Below are positions 31,527 through 42,100 of a stretch of 64,000 nucleotides of DNA, one piece after another. The notes under the pieces were generated by a model, which was given only the letters and a program-made list of their open reading frames with translations, was not told the DNA's origin and made no database searches. Source of the stretch: Sphingomonas sediminicola (GTDB taxonomy: Bacteria; Pseudomonadota; Alphaproteobacteria; Sphingomonadales; Sphingomonadaceae); contig NZ_CP060782.1 in the NCBI RefSeq assembly GCF_014489515.1, forward strand, positions 1,240,001 through 1,304,000, in the 5' to 3' direction. The translations under genes were made by a program, and so were the position numbers. Numbering within the stretch: the stretch's first letter is position 1; the number at the start of each line of letters is the position of its first letter.

Positions 31527-34432
31527 TCATTTGCGGCCGTACCATTCTTCGAGCCGCATCAGCTGGTCGTAATCGCCATAAGGAGCGTAGGCCGGGTTCA
31601 GCTTAGCGGTGAACGGCTCCACGCCGGTCAGCCACTTTCGCGCGGCCTCGCTGAAGTTGCGGTGGGCATGCTCCAGGAACCCGTCCGGACCCATCTTCTT
31701 GTCCGGGCGGACGCATTTGCCGAACTGGTCGCCGTATTTGCTGAGCGACCAATATTCGTGAGTTCGCGCGTGGCCGGATATGCCTTCGAACCCTCCGGCC
31801 TCCGCGATTAGGCCAAGTAGCCCCAGCTGCAGAGAGAAGCCGGCCTCGACGGCCTTCTGCGCGGGCGCCTTGCCGGTCTTGTAATCGACAATTGCGAGCG
31901 CCCCGTCCGGCAACCGGTCGATGCGGTCGGCCTTGCCGTGAAGCAGGACTCCATCGAGCTTAACCTCGCCCCTTTTCTCCGCCGCTATCGGAAGGCGGCC
32001 CAGCGCCTGGTTCGTAACCTCCTGCTCTTCAATCCACCGGATCGCCTCCATAAGGCGCGGCTGCCATAGGGCGCGGAGCATCGGATGAATGGTCTCGCTC
32101 GCGAGAAGAGACCGCGCGCGGTCGACTAGCTTTGCAGGGTCGCAACCCTCGTCGCGAAGCCAAGCCTCGAGAACCTCGTGAACTGCGGTTCCCTTCCAAG
32201 CGGCACTGTGGTCGGCATCGACCGGATCGAGACGGCGCAATCCCAGGACCGCCTGCGCATAAAATGCGAACGGATCAGCCTTCAGCCTGTCGACGGACGT
32301 GACCGAGATCTTCGTTGGCCGCTGTTCACGCGGCGGCTTCGGCGCCGGACGGTCGACGGGCCGCGGAGCTCCGGGGTCGTCCAGTGCGAGCGCAAGGCGC
32401 TCCAGCCTCGTGTCGCGCACAAGGCCACCGGTCATGGCCTGAAGCCTGAGCCACAGACGCGACGCGATCGTCGGCGAACGGCTGTCACGGCGCGCCCGGG
32501 TAATGCGCACGTGTGGCGCTCCCAGTGCGCTGGCAAAGTCGTGCGCCGAAAGCCCGACCCGGAACTCGAGGTTCGGCAACCCGAGATTTGCGCGAATTCT
32601 GGGTGCGAGCCAGGGATCAGGCGAGGGAAGCGACGGCCATACGCCTTCGTTCAGTCCACCCAAGATCATCAGGTCCGCCTGTTGAAGACGGGCTTCAAGC
32701 AATCCCCAGATGAAGACCCGGGGGTGTCCACCGTAAGGTGGTCGGATGCGAATGCCGTCGAGCAGCTGCCCAATGATCGGGACAGCGTCCTCGGAAGCAA
32801 TCGCCAGGTCTGAATCAGGAAGGGACTGGATTCGGGCGAAGAGATCGGCCGCGGAGCGACCATCCAACCCGGCCCAAACCCGATCACCCGCAAGCTGCTT
32901 GGCGGCCCCAGCTATTCCAGAGGCAAGGTCCGAAAGCGTGACCGCGAACTTCAGGCCTTCGAGCTTGCCCAAATGAGGGCGGATGCGCTGCCACGCCTTC
33001 ACGCAGCCTCGAACCTCCTTCTCCTGTCGCGCGAAATGCTCGTCGAGCCCTTCTAGCCCACTCGCCGGCCTCGGACCGCGCAATGCGCGATCGAGCACGC
33101 GAACATCGTCGACCCATTTGCGGCGAGCTTCGCCCTCACCGCCTACCAGCGGATGCTTGAGCAGGGCGAGCAAGGCCACCGGTGCCAGGTCCTCAGCCGC
33201 CGCCGACGCAATAGCGAGCAACAAGGTCCCCGGCGGAAGCTGCGAAAGCGCACGCCCCGCGCTGTCGTCAGCATCGATCCCCCAACGGCGGAGAAGCGCC
33301 GAGACTCGCTGCGCCAATAGCCTGTCTGGAGTTACTAGCGCTGCAGTGCGGCCCGAAGTTTCCAGCGCCTCGCGAATTGCCAGCGCTATTGCCTGCGCCT
33401 CTGCCGCCGGATCGGGTAATTCCGCGGACTTGATGCCTGTCAATCGGCGCTCAGCCGGCTTGAGCCCATTCCACTTGTCGCTGAAATCCGCGGCGGTCAT
33501 CGCATGCGAGACCGCGCGAGTGCGAACGGCCGGTGATGCCGCCCTTCCCGATGACGGCCACAATAGGACCTCTCCTCGCGCGACGCCAATTCGGTCGAGC
33601 AAGACCTTCAGATGAAATTGGGGTGGGTTTCCTCGGTGCGGCCCCGGTCGTCCGGGCCAAGCGCATCCCACTCTTCGTCGGACATTGACCCGGCTAGGCT
33701 GAGGCCCGGAAGAACGACCATCCCTTCCGGCATTCGAGCGACCCGCGCCAAGACCGCTGCGATCGCGGGAGCAGCCGTCGTAATGCCCGCTGCGACGGTG
33801 AAGCCGGTTGGCGGTTTTTCAGCCCAGCGGTCGGAAGTGCGTCGAAGCAGGCGATTGCGGCGATCGGTCAGATCGATACGTCCTCGCTCGGCGAGGATCG
33901 CTGGCCACCGTTCGAGCACCGCCCGGAATCGCTCCAGCGCCTTCTCCCAATGGGCGGCGAGCTCCGGCGCATCCGCGACGGCGTCGGCGAGCCTTGCGGG
34001 ATCGACCTCCTCGATGATCAAGGCGTCGATGGTTCGGGCCAGCTCGGAAGCGAGGCGCATCGCTTCGGCGGCGGACTCGTCGGGTCCGCGCACCAATGCC
34101 GCGAGCATCGCCATTCGCTCCAACGGCTCGATCGCAGGCGGCACGGGCTCCTCGTCACCAGCGGGATCGAGCGCGCCGCCGATCCGCTCGTCCAGCTCCG
34201 GATCACCGATGGGGATCAGGCGGGGCAACAAGAGGCCGGATCCGCTCGCCCGAACGAACGCATCGGTGATCGTCCTGACAGCACGGTTGTTCGGAAGGAG
34301 GATCCGGCCCGAAGCCAGCCGAAGTGGGTCGTCCCCGAATTTCGCGATCAGGCCCGCCGCAAGCGAATCCGCGAACGAGCGATGCGTCGGTATGCTGTAA
34401 ACGGCAGGGCGCGCAGCGCGGCCGTCAGACAT
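31527..34432 (-). CDS. addB: Double-strand break repair protein AddB (frame interrupted)
   Basis: About 968 residues after correction. The N-terminus has VYSIPTHRSFADSLAAGLI and GRILLPNNRAVRTITDAFV, as in AddB. The inactive-helicase middle includes LRRWGIDADDSAGRAL and WGLLEARLQQADLMILGGLN. The C-terminal PD-(D/E)XK nuclease has AVHEVLEAWL and LAIVDYKTGKAPAQKAVEAG. The frame breaks at GGGG 33620-33623; one added C on the coding strand gives TEETHPQFHLKVLLDRIG. The start ATG overlaps the stop of murU (ATGTCTGA). It forms a heterodimer with AddA. Confidence 0.94.
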
Positions 34433-35186
34433 TCTGCAAGAAAGCTTCGGTTTCACCGATGGACTTCGGTGTTCCGACGTCGAACCACAGGCCTTGGTGG
34501 ACCGCTCCGAAGCAGCGGCCCGCCTCGATCGCACGATCCCAGAATACATTCGTTGAGAAAGCTCCGTCGGGCGCGTCCTTTAGGAGCGCCTTCGACACGA
34601 TTTGAATCCCGGTGAACACGAACGGGGCAACACGCGACTTCTCGCGGCGCCGGAGGCGCCCGGTCCGGTCCATGTGGAAATCGCCCAAGCCGCGATGATT
34701 TTGGGCTCGCGCGTGCGGCACGAGCAACAGAAGCGCGTCCATCCGCGCGCTATCCCAGTGAGAAGCCAGCAGCTTGAGCGTATCGGCCGGCCCATCGACC
34801 CACAGGTTATCGCTGTTGACTACCAGGAACGGGTCGTCGTGAATCAGCGGAGCCGCCTTCACCATTCCACCCCCGGTCTCGAGCAGCAGGCCTCGCTCAT
34901 CGGAAATGGTGACGTTCAGGTCCTGCGCCTTGGCCGCGAGATGCGCTTCGATCGAACCGGGAAGATAATGAACGTTGACGACGATGTTCTCGACACCCGC
35001 TGCCCGAAGCCGGTCCAGCACATGATCGATCAGCGGCTTGCCCGCGACCTCGATGAGCGGCTTGGGCCGAGTGGCGGTCAGCGGGCGCATTCTCTTGCCG
35101 AGGCCAGCGGCCATCACCATCGCTGTCTTGGGCACATCCGCCGCGACTTCGGCGCGGAGCCTTAGTGCACGGCGTGCAGCGGTCAT
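34425..35186 (-). CDS. murU: N-acetylmuramate-1-phosphate uridylyltransferase-type nucleotidyltransferase
   Basis: 253 residues from ATG 35186, which overlaps the amgK stop (ATGA). The nucleotidyltransferase signature is MVMAAGLGKRMRPLT, then RPKPLIEVAGKPLIDHVLDR, VVNVHYLPGSIEAHL and FLVVNSDNLWVDGP (metal-binding Asp). MurU makes UDP-MurNAc from MurNAc-1-phosphate, bypassing MurA/MurB. Pairing with amgK makes this assignment stronger than a generic sugar nucleotidyltransferase. The usual C-terminal hexapeptide domain is absent, as expected for MurU. Confidence 0.88.
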   Translation of the reverse strand: MTAARRALRLRAEVAADVPKTAMVMAAGLGKRMRPLTATRPKPLIEVAGKPLIDHVLDRLRAAGVENIVVNVHYLPGSIEAHLAAKAQDLNVTISDERGLLLETGGGMVKAAPLIHDDPFLVVNSDNLWVDGPADTLKLLASHWDSARMDALLLLVPHARAQNHRGLGDFHMDRTGRLRRREKSRVAPFVFTGIQIVSKALLKDAPDGAFSTNVFWDRAIEAGRCFGAVHQGLWFDVGTPKSIGETEAFLQNV

Positions 35187-36169
35187 GCGGCTTCTTTCCA
35201 CGGGGCCACGCGATAGTCCGCGCCGACATTGGCATCGAACCATTCGCGAACCGGCTCCAGGCCGGGCTGCGAGAGATCGCGTTCGAGCAAACCCCACATC
35301 CGCGGCTGGAAATGCGTATAGTGCGGCTTGTTGTCGCGCTTCCAGAGGCGGGTGAAGACACCAAGGATGCGCGTGTTGCGCTGCGCGGCCAGCGTCCAAT
35401 AAGCTCGCTCGAAATCCTGCCCGTTGCCGGTTGCCTCAATGTAGCGGTCGAGCATCGCTCGCTCGATTTCCTGCGGAACATCGCGTCGGGCATCTTCGAG
35501 TACGGACGCAAGGTCGTAGGCGGGATGGCCCGCGAGAGCGTCTTGGAAATCAAGCAGACCAAAATGGGCCACACCCTCGCGGCCTTCCACCAGCATCACG
35601 TTCTCGGCATGGTAGTCGCGAAGGACGGTAACTGGTGCCAAACCATCGTTCGCAACCGGCTCGAGCACCTTCGTCCAGGCGTCCCGGTATGCCCCGGCAT
35701 CAACGGACAATCCTACCGCCGGACAATACCAATCGGTGAATAGCTTCAGTTCTTCCAGCCACTGTTCGAGACCGTGCGGCGGCAGGCCCGGCATCGGCTC
35801 ATGCCGGTGGAGGTGGATGAGAACGTCGGTCGCGAGCTCGTAAAGCTCGCGCTCGCGCGACGGTTCGCTGTCGAGATATTCCCGCAACCGCCAATCGCCG
35901 AAGTCGCCGAGCAGAAGTAGTCCCCGTTCAATGTCCCGAGCCAGGATTTCCGGCGCTGTAAGGCCCTTCTCGGCAAGCCACTCGGCAACGGCGACGAACG
36001 GCCGGACATCCTCACGCTCGGGCGGCGCGTCCATCAGCACGGCCGAGCGATCGCCCTGGACTATCCGAAAGTAGCGGCGGAACGATGCGTCGCCTGCGAG
36101 CGGCAGGATTTCGGCTCCCGCCCATCCGCAGGAAGCGAGGAATGCGGGCGCGTGGGGCGGCGGAATCAT
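35183..36169 (-). CDS. amgK: Anomeric MurNAc/GlcNAc kinase AmgK-type phosphotransferase
   Basis: 328 residues from ATG 36169, whose ATG overlaps the tsaE stop (ATGA); in-frame ATGs at 36181 and 36193 are less likely. Motifs of the aminoglycoside-phosphotransferase fold: ILPLAGDASFRRYFRI, LLLLGDFGDWRLREYLDSEP, VTVLRDYHAENVML (catalytic Asp loop) and LLDFQDALAGHPAYDL (metal-binding DFxD-type site). AmgK phosphorylates MurNAc at C1. With murU directly downstream this is the cell-wall recycling route that bypasses fosfomycin-sensitive MurA. Confidence 0.9.
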   Translation of the reverse strand: MIPPPHAPAFLASCGWAGAEILPLAGDASFRRYFRIVQGDRSAVLMDAPPEREDVRPFVAVAEWLAEKGLTAPEILARDIERGLLLLGDFGDWRLREYLDSEPSRERELYELATDVLIHLHRHEPMPGLPPHGLEQWLEELKLFTDWYCPAVGLSVDAGAYRDAWTKVLEPVANDGLAPVTVLRDYHAENVMLVEGREGVAHFGLLDFQDALAGHPAYDLASVLEDARRDVPQEIERAMLDRYIEATGNGQDFERAYWTLAAQRNTRILGVFTRLWKRDNKPHYTHFQPRMWGLLERDLSQPGLEPVREWFDANVGADYRVAPWKEAA

Positions 36170-36600
36170 TGAGGAGGCCATCGCGACTGCCATGAAGGCG
36201 GGACTTTCGCTGTCAAGCGCCTCGCGTTGCCTTCAGCAAATTCCAAGGTGAGTCCAAGGGCTTGCGGCCACGCCTGATCGCCCGCTTTTTCCGGCCATTC
36301 GATTAGTAGAACGCCGTCTGCCGCCGCTTCGAGGCCGAGCTCTTCCAACTCACCGACATCGTTTATCCGAAACAGGTCGACGTGCCAGACGGGCGGTTCG
36401 AGGTCCTCATAGGGCTGAACGATCGCGAAGCTCGGGCTCGGCGCCTCGCCCTCATGACCAAGCGCACCGAGGAAGCCTCGTGCCAGCGCAGTTTTCCCCA
36501 CACCGAGTGGCCCAGACATTGTGATCACGTCCCCGGCTCGCGCGGCACGGGCAAGCAGCCTCCCCAAAGCTTCGGTCGCTTGTTCATCCGCAAGATTCAT
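36166..36600 (-). CDS. tsaE: tRNA threonylcarbamoyladenosine biosynthesis ATPase TsaE
   Basis: 144 residues. Walker A GPLGVGKTALARGFL (30-44), SPSFAIVQPYE and WHVDLFRINDVGELEELGL are the TsaE signature, with EWPEKAGD following. TsaE supports TsaD/TsaB in making t6A on ANN-decoding tRNAs. Start and stop both overlap neighbours by 4 bases (divL upstream, amgK downstream), so the four genes are translationally coupled. Confidence 0.94.
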   Translation of the reverse strand: MNLADEQATEALGRLLARAARAGDVITMSGPLGVGKTALARGFLGALGHEGEAPSPSFAIVQPYEDLEPPVWHVDLFRINDVGELEELGLEAAADGVLLIEWPEKAGDQAWPQALGLTLEFAEGNARRLTAKVPPSWQSRWPPQ

Positions 36601-38954
36601 TTGCTTCCGCGCGGGATGGTCAGGGTCACGGTCGTCCCCTTCCCCTTCTTCGATTCCAGCTCGACATGACCACTGTGTGCCTCGATGAACTGCCGCGTCA
36701 GTGGAAGGCCAAGGCCAAGCGCAGCCTCGCCGCGGACACCAGTCTCGTTGATCCGGTCAAAACGTTCGAAGACACGCGGCAGGTCCTGCTTGGAGATACC
36801 GATACCGTTGTCGACGATCCGGATCACGGCCTGTTCGTCATCGCCCGATGCTTCAATCCGAATGCGACCCTTCTTGTCGGTGTAAGCGATGGCATTCGTA
36901 AGCACGTGCTCGATCGATTCCCTGAGGCGTCGGACGTCACCGAACGCAAACCCCGTGCTGGGCGCAATGTCGACTTCCAGCTTTTGGTCCTTTTCGATCG
37001 CTCTCGGCTGGACCGTGTCGACCGCCATCCGGCACAATCCCGACAGGTCCACTCGCTCGCGCTCCAAAGCGATCCCGCTCGCCGTTCCCTGAGTTAGCGC
37101 GAGGACGTCGTCGATCAGCTTCGAAAGGCGGTCCACCGCTTCGAGGATGGCACTCACGTAATCGGCTGCCGCCGGAGCCAGCTTGCCCGCATAACCACCA
37201 GCCAGCATCTCGGCGAATCCGCCGATCGAAGTCAGAGGGGTCCGCAGCTCATAACTGACATTAGCGACGAAGTCGGTCTTTACCCGATCGGCTTGCTCTA
37301 GCGCGGTCGCGCGTTCGCGCAGCGCCTCCTGAATGCGCGTCGAGTCCGTCACATCGACCATCGTGAAGAGCGCATTTCCGTCTGGCAGCGGTACCGCCGC
37401 GAATTCGAAATGCCTGCCGTCCGTCAGCGAAATGTGGCCACTCGCGGGCTGGCGCTCATTCGTCGTGTGCCGCACCATCTCGCGAATCTGGGCGGCAGCG
37501 GTCGGATTGACGAGTTTCCGAGCCATCGCCGGCACCAGCTCGTCGACACGCGGGTGTTCGGTCAGCCGTTCTTCCTCAAGATCCCAGACGTCGCGGAACC
37601 TCTTGTTCCATAGGTAGAGACGGCCGTCGCTAGCGAAGACGCTGATGGCCTCGAACAAATTGTCGAATGTCGCAGCGCGAACCCGCAACAAGGTATCGCG
37701 CGCGGACGCAAGCCTAACCTGCTCTGTGCGGTCCTCCAGGAACATGCGAAGGCCGCCGTCGGGAAGCGGCTGAGCGACCATTCTCAGGTGATCGCCGTCG
37801 GCGAGAATCCAGTCCTCCTCGATGACCTCCTGAGGACTGGTGAACCACTCGCGTTTCTCGGCCTTCCACACGGGAAAGTCGCGGACCTCCGGAAGGCGGT
37901 TGCGCTCCCGCATCCGCTCCAGGACGCGATCAAATTCGGGCGCTTCCGCAAGCCATTCCGGATCAAGCTGCGCCATGACTGCAAAAGGCTGGTTGAAGAA
38001 ACTGACATTGCGATCGGCGTCGAACTGGACCGTGCCCGCGGTCATGCGGTCGGCCAGGTCACGCTGAGATTGCACGTGGCGGGATAGCTCCGAGCGGGCG
38101 TCTTCCAATTCCTGGATATCGATCGCGAAGCCGGCGACCGCGCCTGTCGTCAGCGGCACGTTCACAATGCGCATCACGCGCCGCTCGCCACGAATTGTTG
38201 CAGGCTGGATGCGTGTCTGGAGCCTGCCGGATTCGAGCGCCGCCTCCGCCGAAGCCCGCGCGCTATCCTGTCCGCTTGCATCGACCAGCTCGATCGACCG
38301 GGAAATGACGTCCGAGGCATCGCGTGCTTCCACAGCCTCGACAAAGGCGCGATTGACAAGGCCGAGCCGTAAATCGGGGCCGCGGTACCACATTGGAAAT
38401 GGGGCGGCCTCGATCAGGTGAGTGAGCGAATCGAACGCTGCTTCGGTCTGCCGGATGCGAAGTGACAACTTCGACCGTTCCGCCTCCGCTGCGCTGGTAT
38501 CGGAGAACCAGAGAAGGATGGTGCCCGCGGGCTCATGGGCCGGAGCAGGACCGCCACGCACATCGAACACGCGGTCCGATCCGGAGGCCCTCACCTGGCG
38601 CTGTATCGACGTTCCTGAGAGGGCCGAAGCGTCCACTGCAGACTTCAGCGCGGCCAAGTCCTCGTCGATCAGTCCTTGATCGTCGCCGCCAAGATCAGCC
38701 CATCGCGTAACGGAGCGCTCCAACCCGAGTTCTCTCAGGAGGCGTTGATCCGCTTCGAGCGATCCGTCCGGTCGAACGAGAAGCGGTCGCGCTGGCGCAA
38801 CGTCGAGAAGAGCCGCCATCGACGTGGCAGCGTCAATGACTGCCCCAGCTTCCCGCATTCGGCGCACGGCAAGCACGAGCAAAGCGGCTGCGATCGCGAG
38901 CCAAAGACCCGCAATCACCAATGCCAGCCATGCTGAGCCCCCCAGCTCGCCCAT
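36597..38954 (-). CDS. divL: DivL-type PAS pseudokinase/sensor kinase (Tyr in place of phospho-His)
   Basis: 785 residues. One N-terminal membrane helix (WLALVIAGLWLAIAAALLVL), then several PAS-like modules, a dimerisation helix and a HATPase domain. In the H box the phosphorylated residue is replaced: KTDFVANVSYELRTPLTS has Tyr where kinases have His, the defining feature of Caulobacter DivL. The ATPase motifs are intact: HVLTNAIAYTDKKGR, IRIVDNGIGIS and ALGLGLPLTRQFIEAHSG. In Caulobacter, DivL works with DivK and CckA to control CtrA and polarity. Its position directly before tsaE supports the call. Confidence 0.92.
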   Translation of the reverse strand: MGELGGSAWLALVIAGLWLAIAAALLVLAVRRMREAGAVIDAATSMAALLDVAPARPLLVRPDGSLEADQRLLRELGLERSVTRWADLGGDDQGLIDEDLAALKSAVDASALSGTSIQRQVRASGSDRVFDVRGGPAPAHEPAGTILLWFSDTSAAEAERSKLSLRIRQTEAAFDSLTHLIEAAPFPMWYRGPDLRLGLVNRAFVEAVEARDASDVISRSIELVDASGQDSARASAEAALESGRLQTRIQPATIRGERRVMRIVNVPLTTGAVAGFAIDIQELEDARSELSRHVQSQRDLADRMTAGTVQFDADRNVSFFNQPFAVMAQLDPEWLAEAPEFDRVLERMRERNRLPEVRDFPVWKAEKREWFTSPQEVIEEDWILADGDHLRMVAQPLPDGGLRMFLEDRTEQVRLASARDTLLRVRAATFDNLFEAISVFASDGRLYLWNKRFRDVWDLEEERLTEHPRVDELVPAMARKLVNPTAAAQIREMVRHTTNERQPASGHISLTDGRHFEFAAVPLPDGNALFTMVDVTDSTRIQEALRERATALEQADRVKTDFVANVSYELRTPLTSIGGFAEMLAGGYAGKLAPAAADYVSAILEAVDRLSKLIDDVLALTQGTASGIALERERVDLSGLCRMAVDTVQPRAIEKDQKLEVDIAPSTGFAFGDVRRLRESIEHVLTNAIAYTDKKGRIRIEASGDDEQAVIRIVDNGIGISKQDLPRVFERFDRINETGVRGEAALGLGLPLTRQFIEAHSGHVELESKKGKGTTVTLTIPRGSK

Positions 38955-39048
38955 TCGTCTCCCTACTTCGCGAAGCGATCATGACTTTAGTCGCTGAGCT
39001 ACGCTTGCAAAGGATAGAAAGCGCCCCGTCGCAACCATCGGAGCAAAA

Positions 39049-39078
39049 TAAAAAAAGACGGCGGGATTTCTCCCGCCC
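39049..39078 (-). terminator. Intrinsic terminator of the TonB-dependent receptor gene
   Basis: On the minus strand GGCGGGA-GAAA-TCCCGCC is followed within 3 bases by TTTTTTTATTTT. It starts about 25 bases after the receptor stop. Confidence 0.88.
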
Positions 39079-39103
39079 GTCGAGTTGTTCGCTTGGACCG
39101 ATC

Positions 39104-42100
39104 TTAGAAGATCTTGGCCTGCGCGTTCACGAAGAACGTACGTCCGCGCATGTCGAAGCCCGACTGCAGCGGAACGTTCGAGATCGTGTTCACGAACGGA
39201 TCCTCGGCGGTGATCTTCGGCGGCTTCTTGTCGAAGATGTTCCGAATACCGAGCGTCAGGCTGTAGCGGTTCGACGGCTCAAAGCGGATCGTGGCCGTGT
39301 GCAGCCAGTAGTCCGGCATCGAGAAGTCGTAGACAGCCGGATCGTAACCCAAGTCCTCGGTGAGGAACCGGTCGTCCGTTCCCTTGATGTAGTCGACGCC
39401 CCAGCGCGCGTACCACGAGCCCCAATCGTAACCGATGTGAGCAGTGCCCGCCCACTTCGGATTGCCGATCGAGCCGGCGTAATCGACCGCTTCCGAGTCC
39501 GGGTCGGTCTGGTTCACGCGGTCGATAATCTTGATCGCCTGGACGCCGATGTCGAGCTTACCTGGGCCCAACTCGCGATCGTAACGGAGCACGAAGTCAA
39601 TGCCCTTCACGATATCGGTCGCGATGTTGATGTAGGTCTGCACGACCGACAGCGCTCCCGTACCCGGTCCCGTGTAAGGCGCGCGGGTCACGAACTGACA
39701 GTATTCCGGGTGAGTGCCGTTGTAGCAGCCACGGGTCAGGGTACCCGCACCGAGCTGCGACACACCGCCGTTGATCTCGACACGGAAGTAATCGATCGCC
39801 AGCGAGAGGTTACCGAAGTCCGGACCAAGGGTCGGCTGGAGAACCCCGCCGAAGGTCAGGTTCTTCGACGTCTCGGCCGACAGACCAGCTTCCGCACCAC
39901 CACGCTGGAAGACAGTGACGCTTCCGTTGTTGATGAAGTTGTTCGGAAGCCCCTGAGCCAGACAGTTCGCCCGGATGGTCGGGTTGGTGACGTTGAACAA
40001 GCTGGTGCAAGGATCCGTGCTTTGCGCCGACAGGAAGCCCGTCGTCGATCCCAGGAACTGCTCGAACAATGCCGGAGCGCGGTACGACGTTCCGTAGCTG
40101 CCGCGGAACGACAGCCAGCGGGTCGGCGAGTAGAGACCGCCGATCTTGTAGGTCTCGTCCGAACCGTACGACTTATAATCCGTGTAGCGGCCCGAAGCGT
40201 TGAGCGTCAGAGCCTCGGCGAACGGTACGTTCTTGAGGATCGGGAACTCAAGCTCGGTGAACGCTTCCCAGACACTGTCCGAACCACGGGTGATCGGAGC
40301 GGACGAGAAGTTGTACAGGTTGTTCCGCTGCGCGTCTTCCGACGGGACGTCGTTGATGCTCGACTTGCGGTACTCCATGCCGACAACCATCTGCGCGTCG
40401 CCGCCCGGGAGGCGGAACAGCGGACCGTCGAGGGTGAGGTTGGCAGTCCATTCGCGGAACGCCGTGTGGCCGACGACATCGTCCGTCACATAGTCGAACC
40501 ACGCAGGCGCAGCCGTGCGAGCCTGACCACCGATGATCGCGCCGCTGATTGGCGGAGCGGCAACGCAGCCACCCTGAGTGTTGCGGCAGACGAAAGTGCC
40601 GGGGGTTGCACCCGGGACCACGTCGAGGCTGCGCTGTAGACGGTCGGCAAGGATCTGCTCGAAGCTGTACGTACCGTCCGGCCAGCTCTTCGCTGCGTAG
40701 AGGTCGTAGCGCCACGTCGGCAGGAACGGCAGGTCGCCACGGAAACCGCCGGACATCTTGACGAAGTCCTGGGTCTGGCTGCTGTCGTAGATGCCGTAGT
40801 CGGCGAACACGCGAACACCGATGTTCGAAGCCGTGCTGACGCGCCTCGGAATGCTGGTGAATAGACCGCCATTCGAAGCAAGGAGCAGCGGGCTGTTGAC
40901 CGGATAGTCCAGCGTGAACTGACGCTGGCCGTTCTGCTGCGACTTACGACGGGTTGCGAGCAGCTCGAAGTAGAGCTGGCCGTTGCCGAAGAAGTCGGTG
41001 TCGTACGTGCCGGTCAGGTAGCCGGTGTAGTTCCGCGTCGGCGAAATGATGTCCTGCTGGAGCATCGACGGCGCGAAGGTGTCACGAACGTTCAGGTTCG
41101 TACCGAAGCCGGCGCCAGTGGTGTAGTTGTACAGAAGGCCACCAACGCACTCGAAGCCCGGCAGGGTCGTTCCGACCTTGGCCGGATTCGGACGCCAACG
41201 GTTACAATAAAGGTAGTAACCCGGAGGTGCCGTCTCGAAGCCCGGGGCGAGGTCAGCCGGGTTATTCGTGAAGTAGAAACCGGTGCCGATCGTGTTGACC
41301 GTCACACCACCCTCTTCAAGCGGCCAGCACTTGTTCGAGTCGTTCACGCCGAGCGGGCTCAGGCGGCGCTGCTGCGGGCAGCGGGCCCAAGGCTGGTCGC
41401 CCTGCGTGATGCGGTTACGGTCGAACAGCTCAAGCGATCCGAGAATCGAGAAGCGCTCGCCCGACGTACCGGCGGTGATCGCGTAACGCTGCGTCGTGCC
41501 GGCGCCGATTTCCGGAGCGCCAACCGAGACTTCCGCGGCGATGCCGTTGAACTTGCTGAGCGTGACGATATTGACGACGCCCGCGACTGCGTCCGAACCG
41601 TAAATCGACGACGCACCGGTGTTCAGAACCTCGATACGGTCGAGAATGGCGTTCGGAAGGACGTTCAAGTCGGCCGCGCCAACCTGACCGCGCGTACCGG
41701 CCGGAGCAATGCGGCGACCGTTGAGCAGGATCAGCGTGCGGGTCGGGCCAAGGCCGCGCAGCGACAGCGTGTTGACGCCCGGACCACCCTCGACGACGAA
41801 GCCGCCGAACGTGTCGTTGATCTGGCCCGTGCCGCCGGTGACGCCGACGCTCTGAAGAACTTCAGCCGTCGAGTTGAAACCTGCGTCGACCGCAGCCTGA
41901 CGGTTGATGATGGTGACCGGATCAGCGGTATTGAAGCGGTCGCGGCGGATGCGCGAACCGACAACGACGACGCCGCCTTCTTCACCAGCCGGGGTCGCAA
42001 CTGCGCCCTGCTGGATGGCTTCGCCCGCCGGAGTGTCGGCGGCCGGGCAATTTGCCTTCGGATCCCGCTGGTCGGCTGGTGCCTGGCACGGGTCACGATC

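Noticed and set aside
38921..40639. 572-codon plus-strand frame
   Set aside because: Antisense to the TonB-dependent receptor, rich in Arg and Val with no domain pattern.
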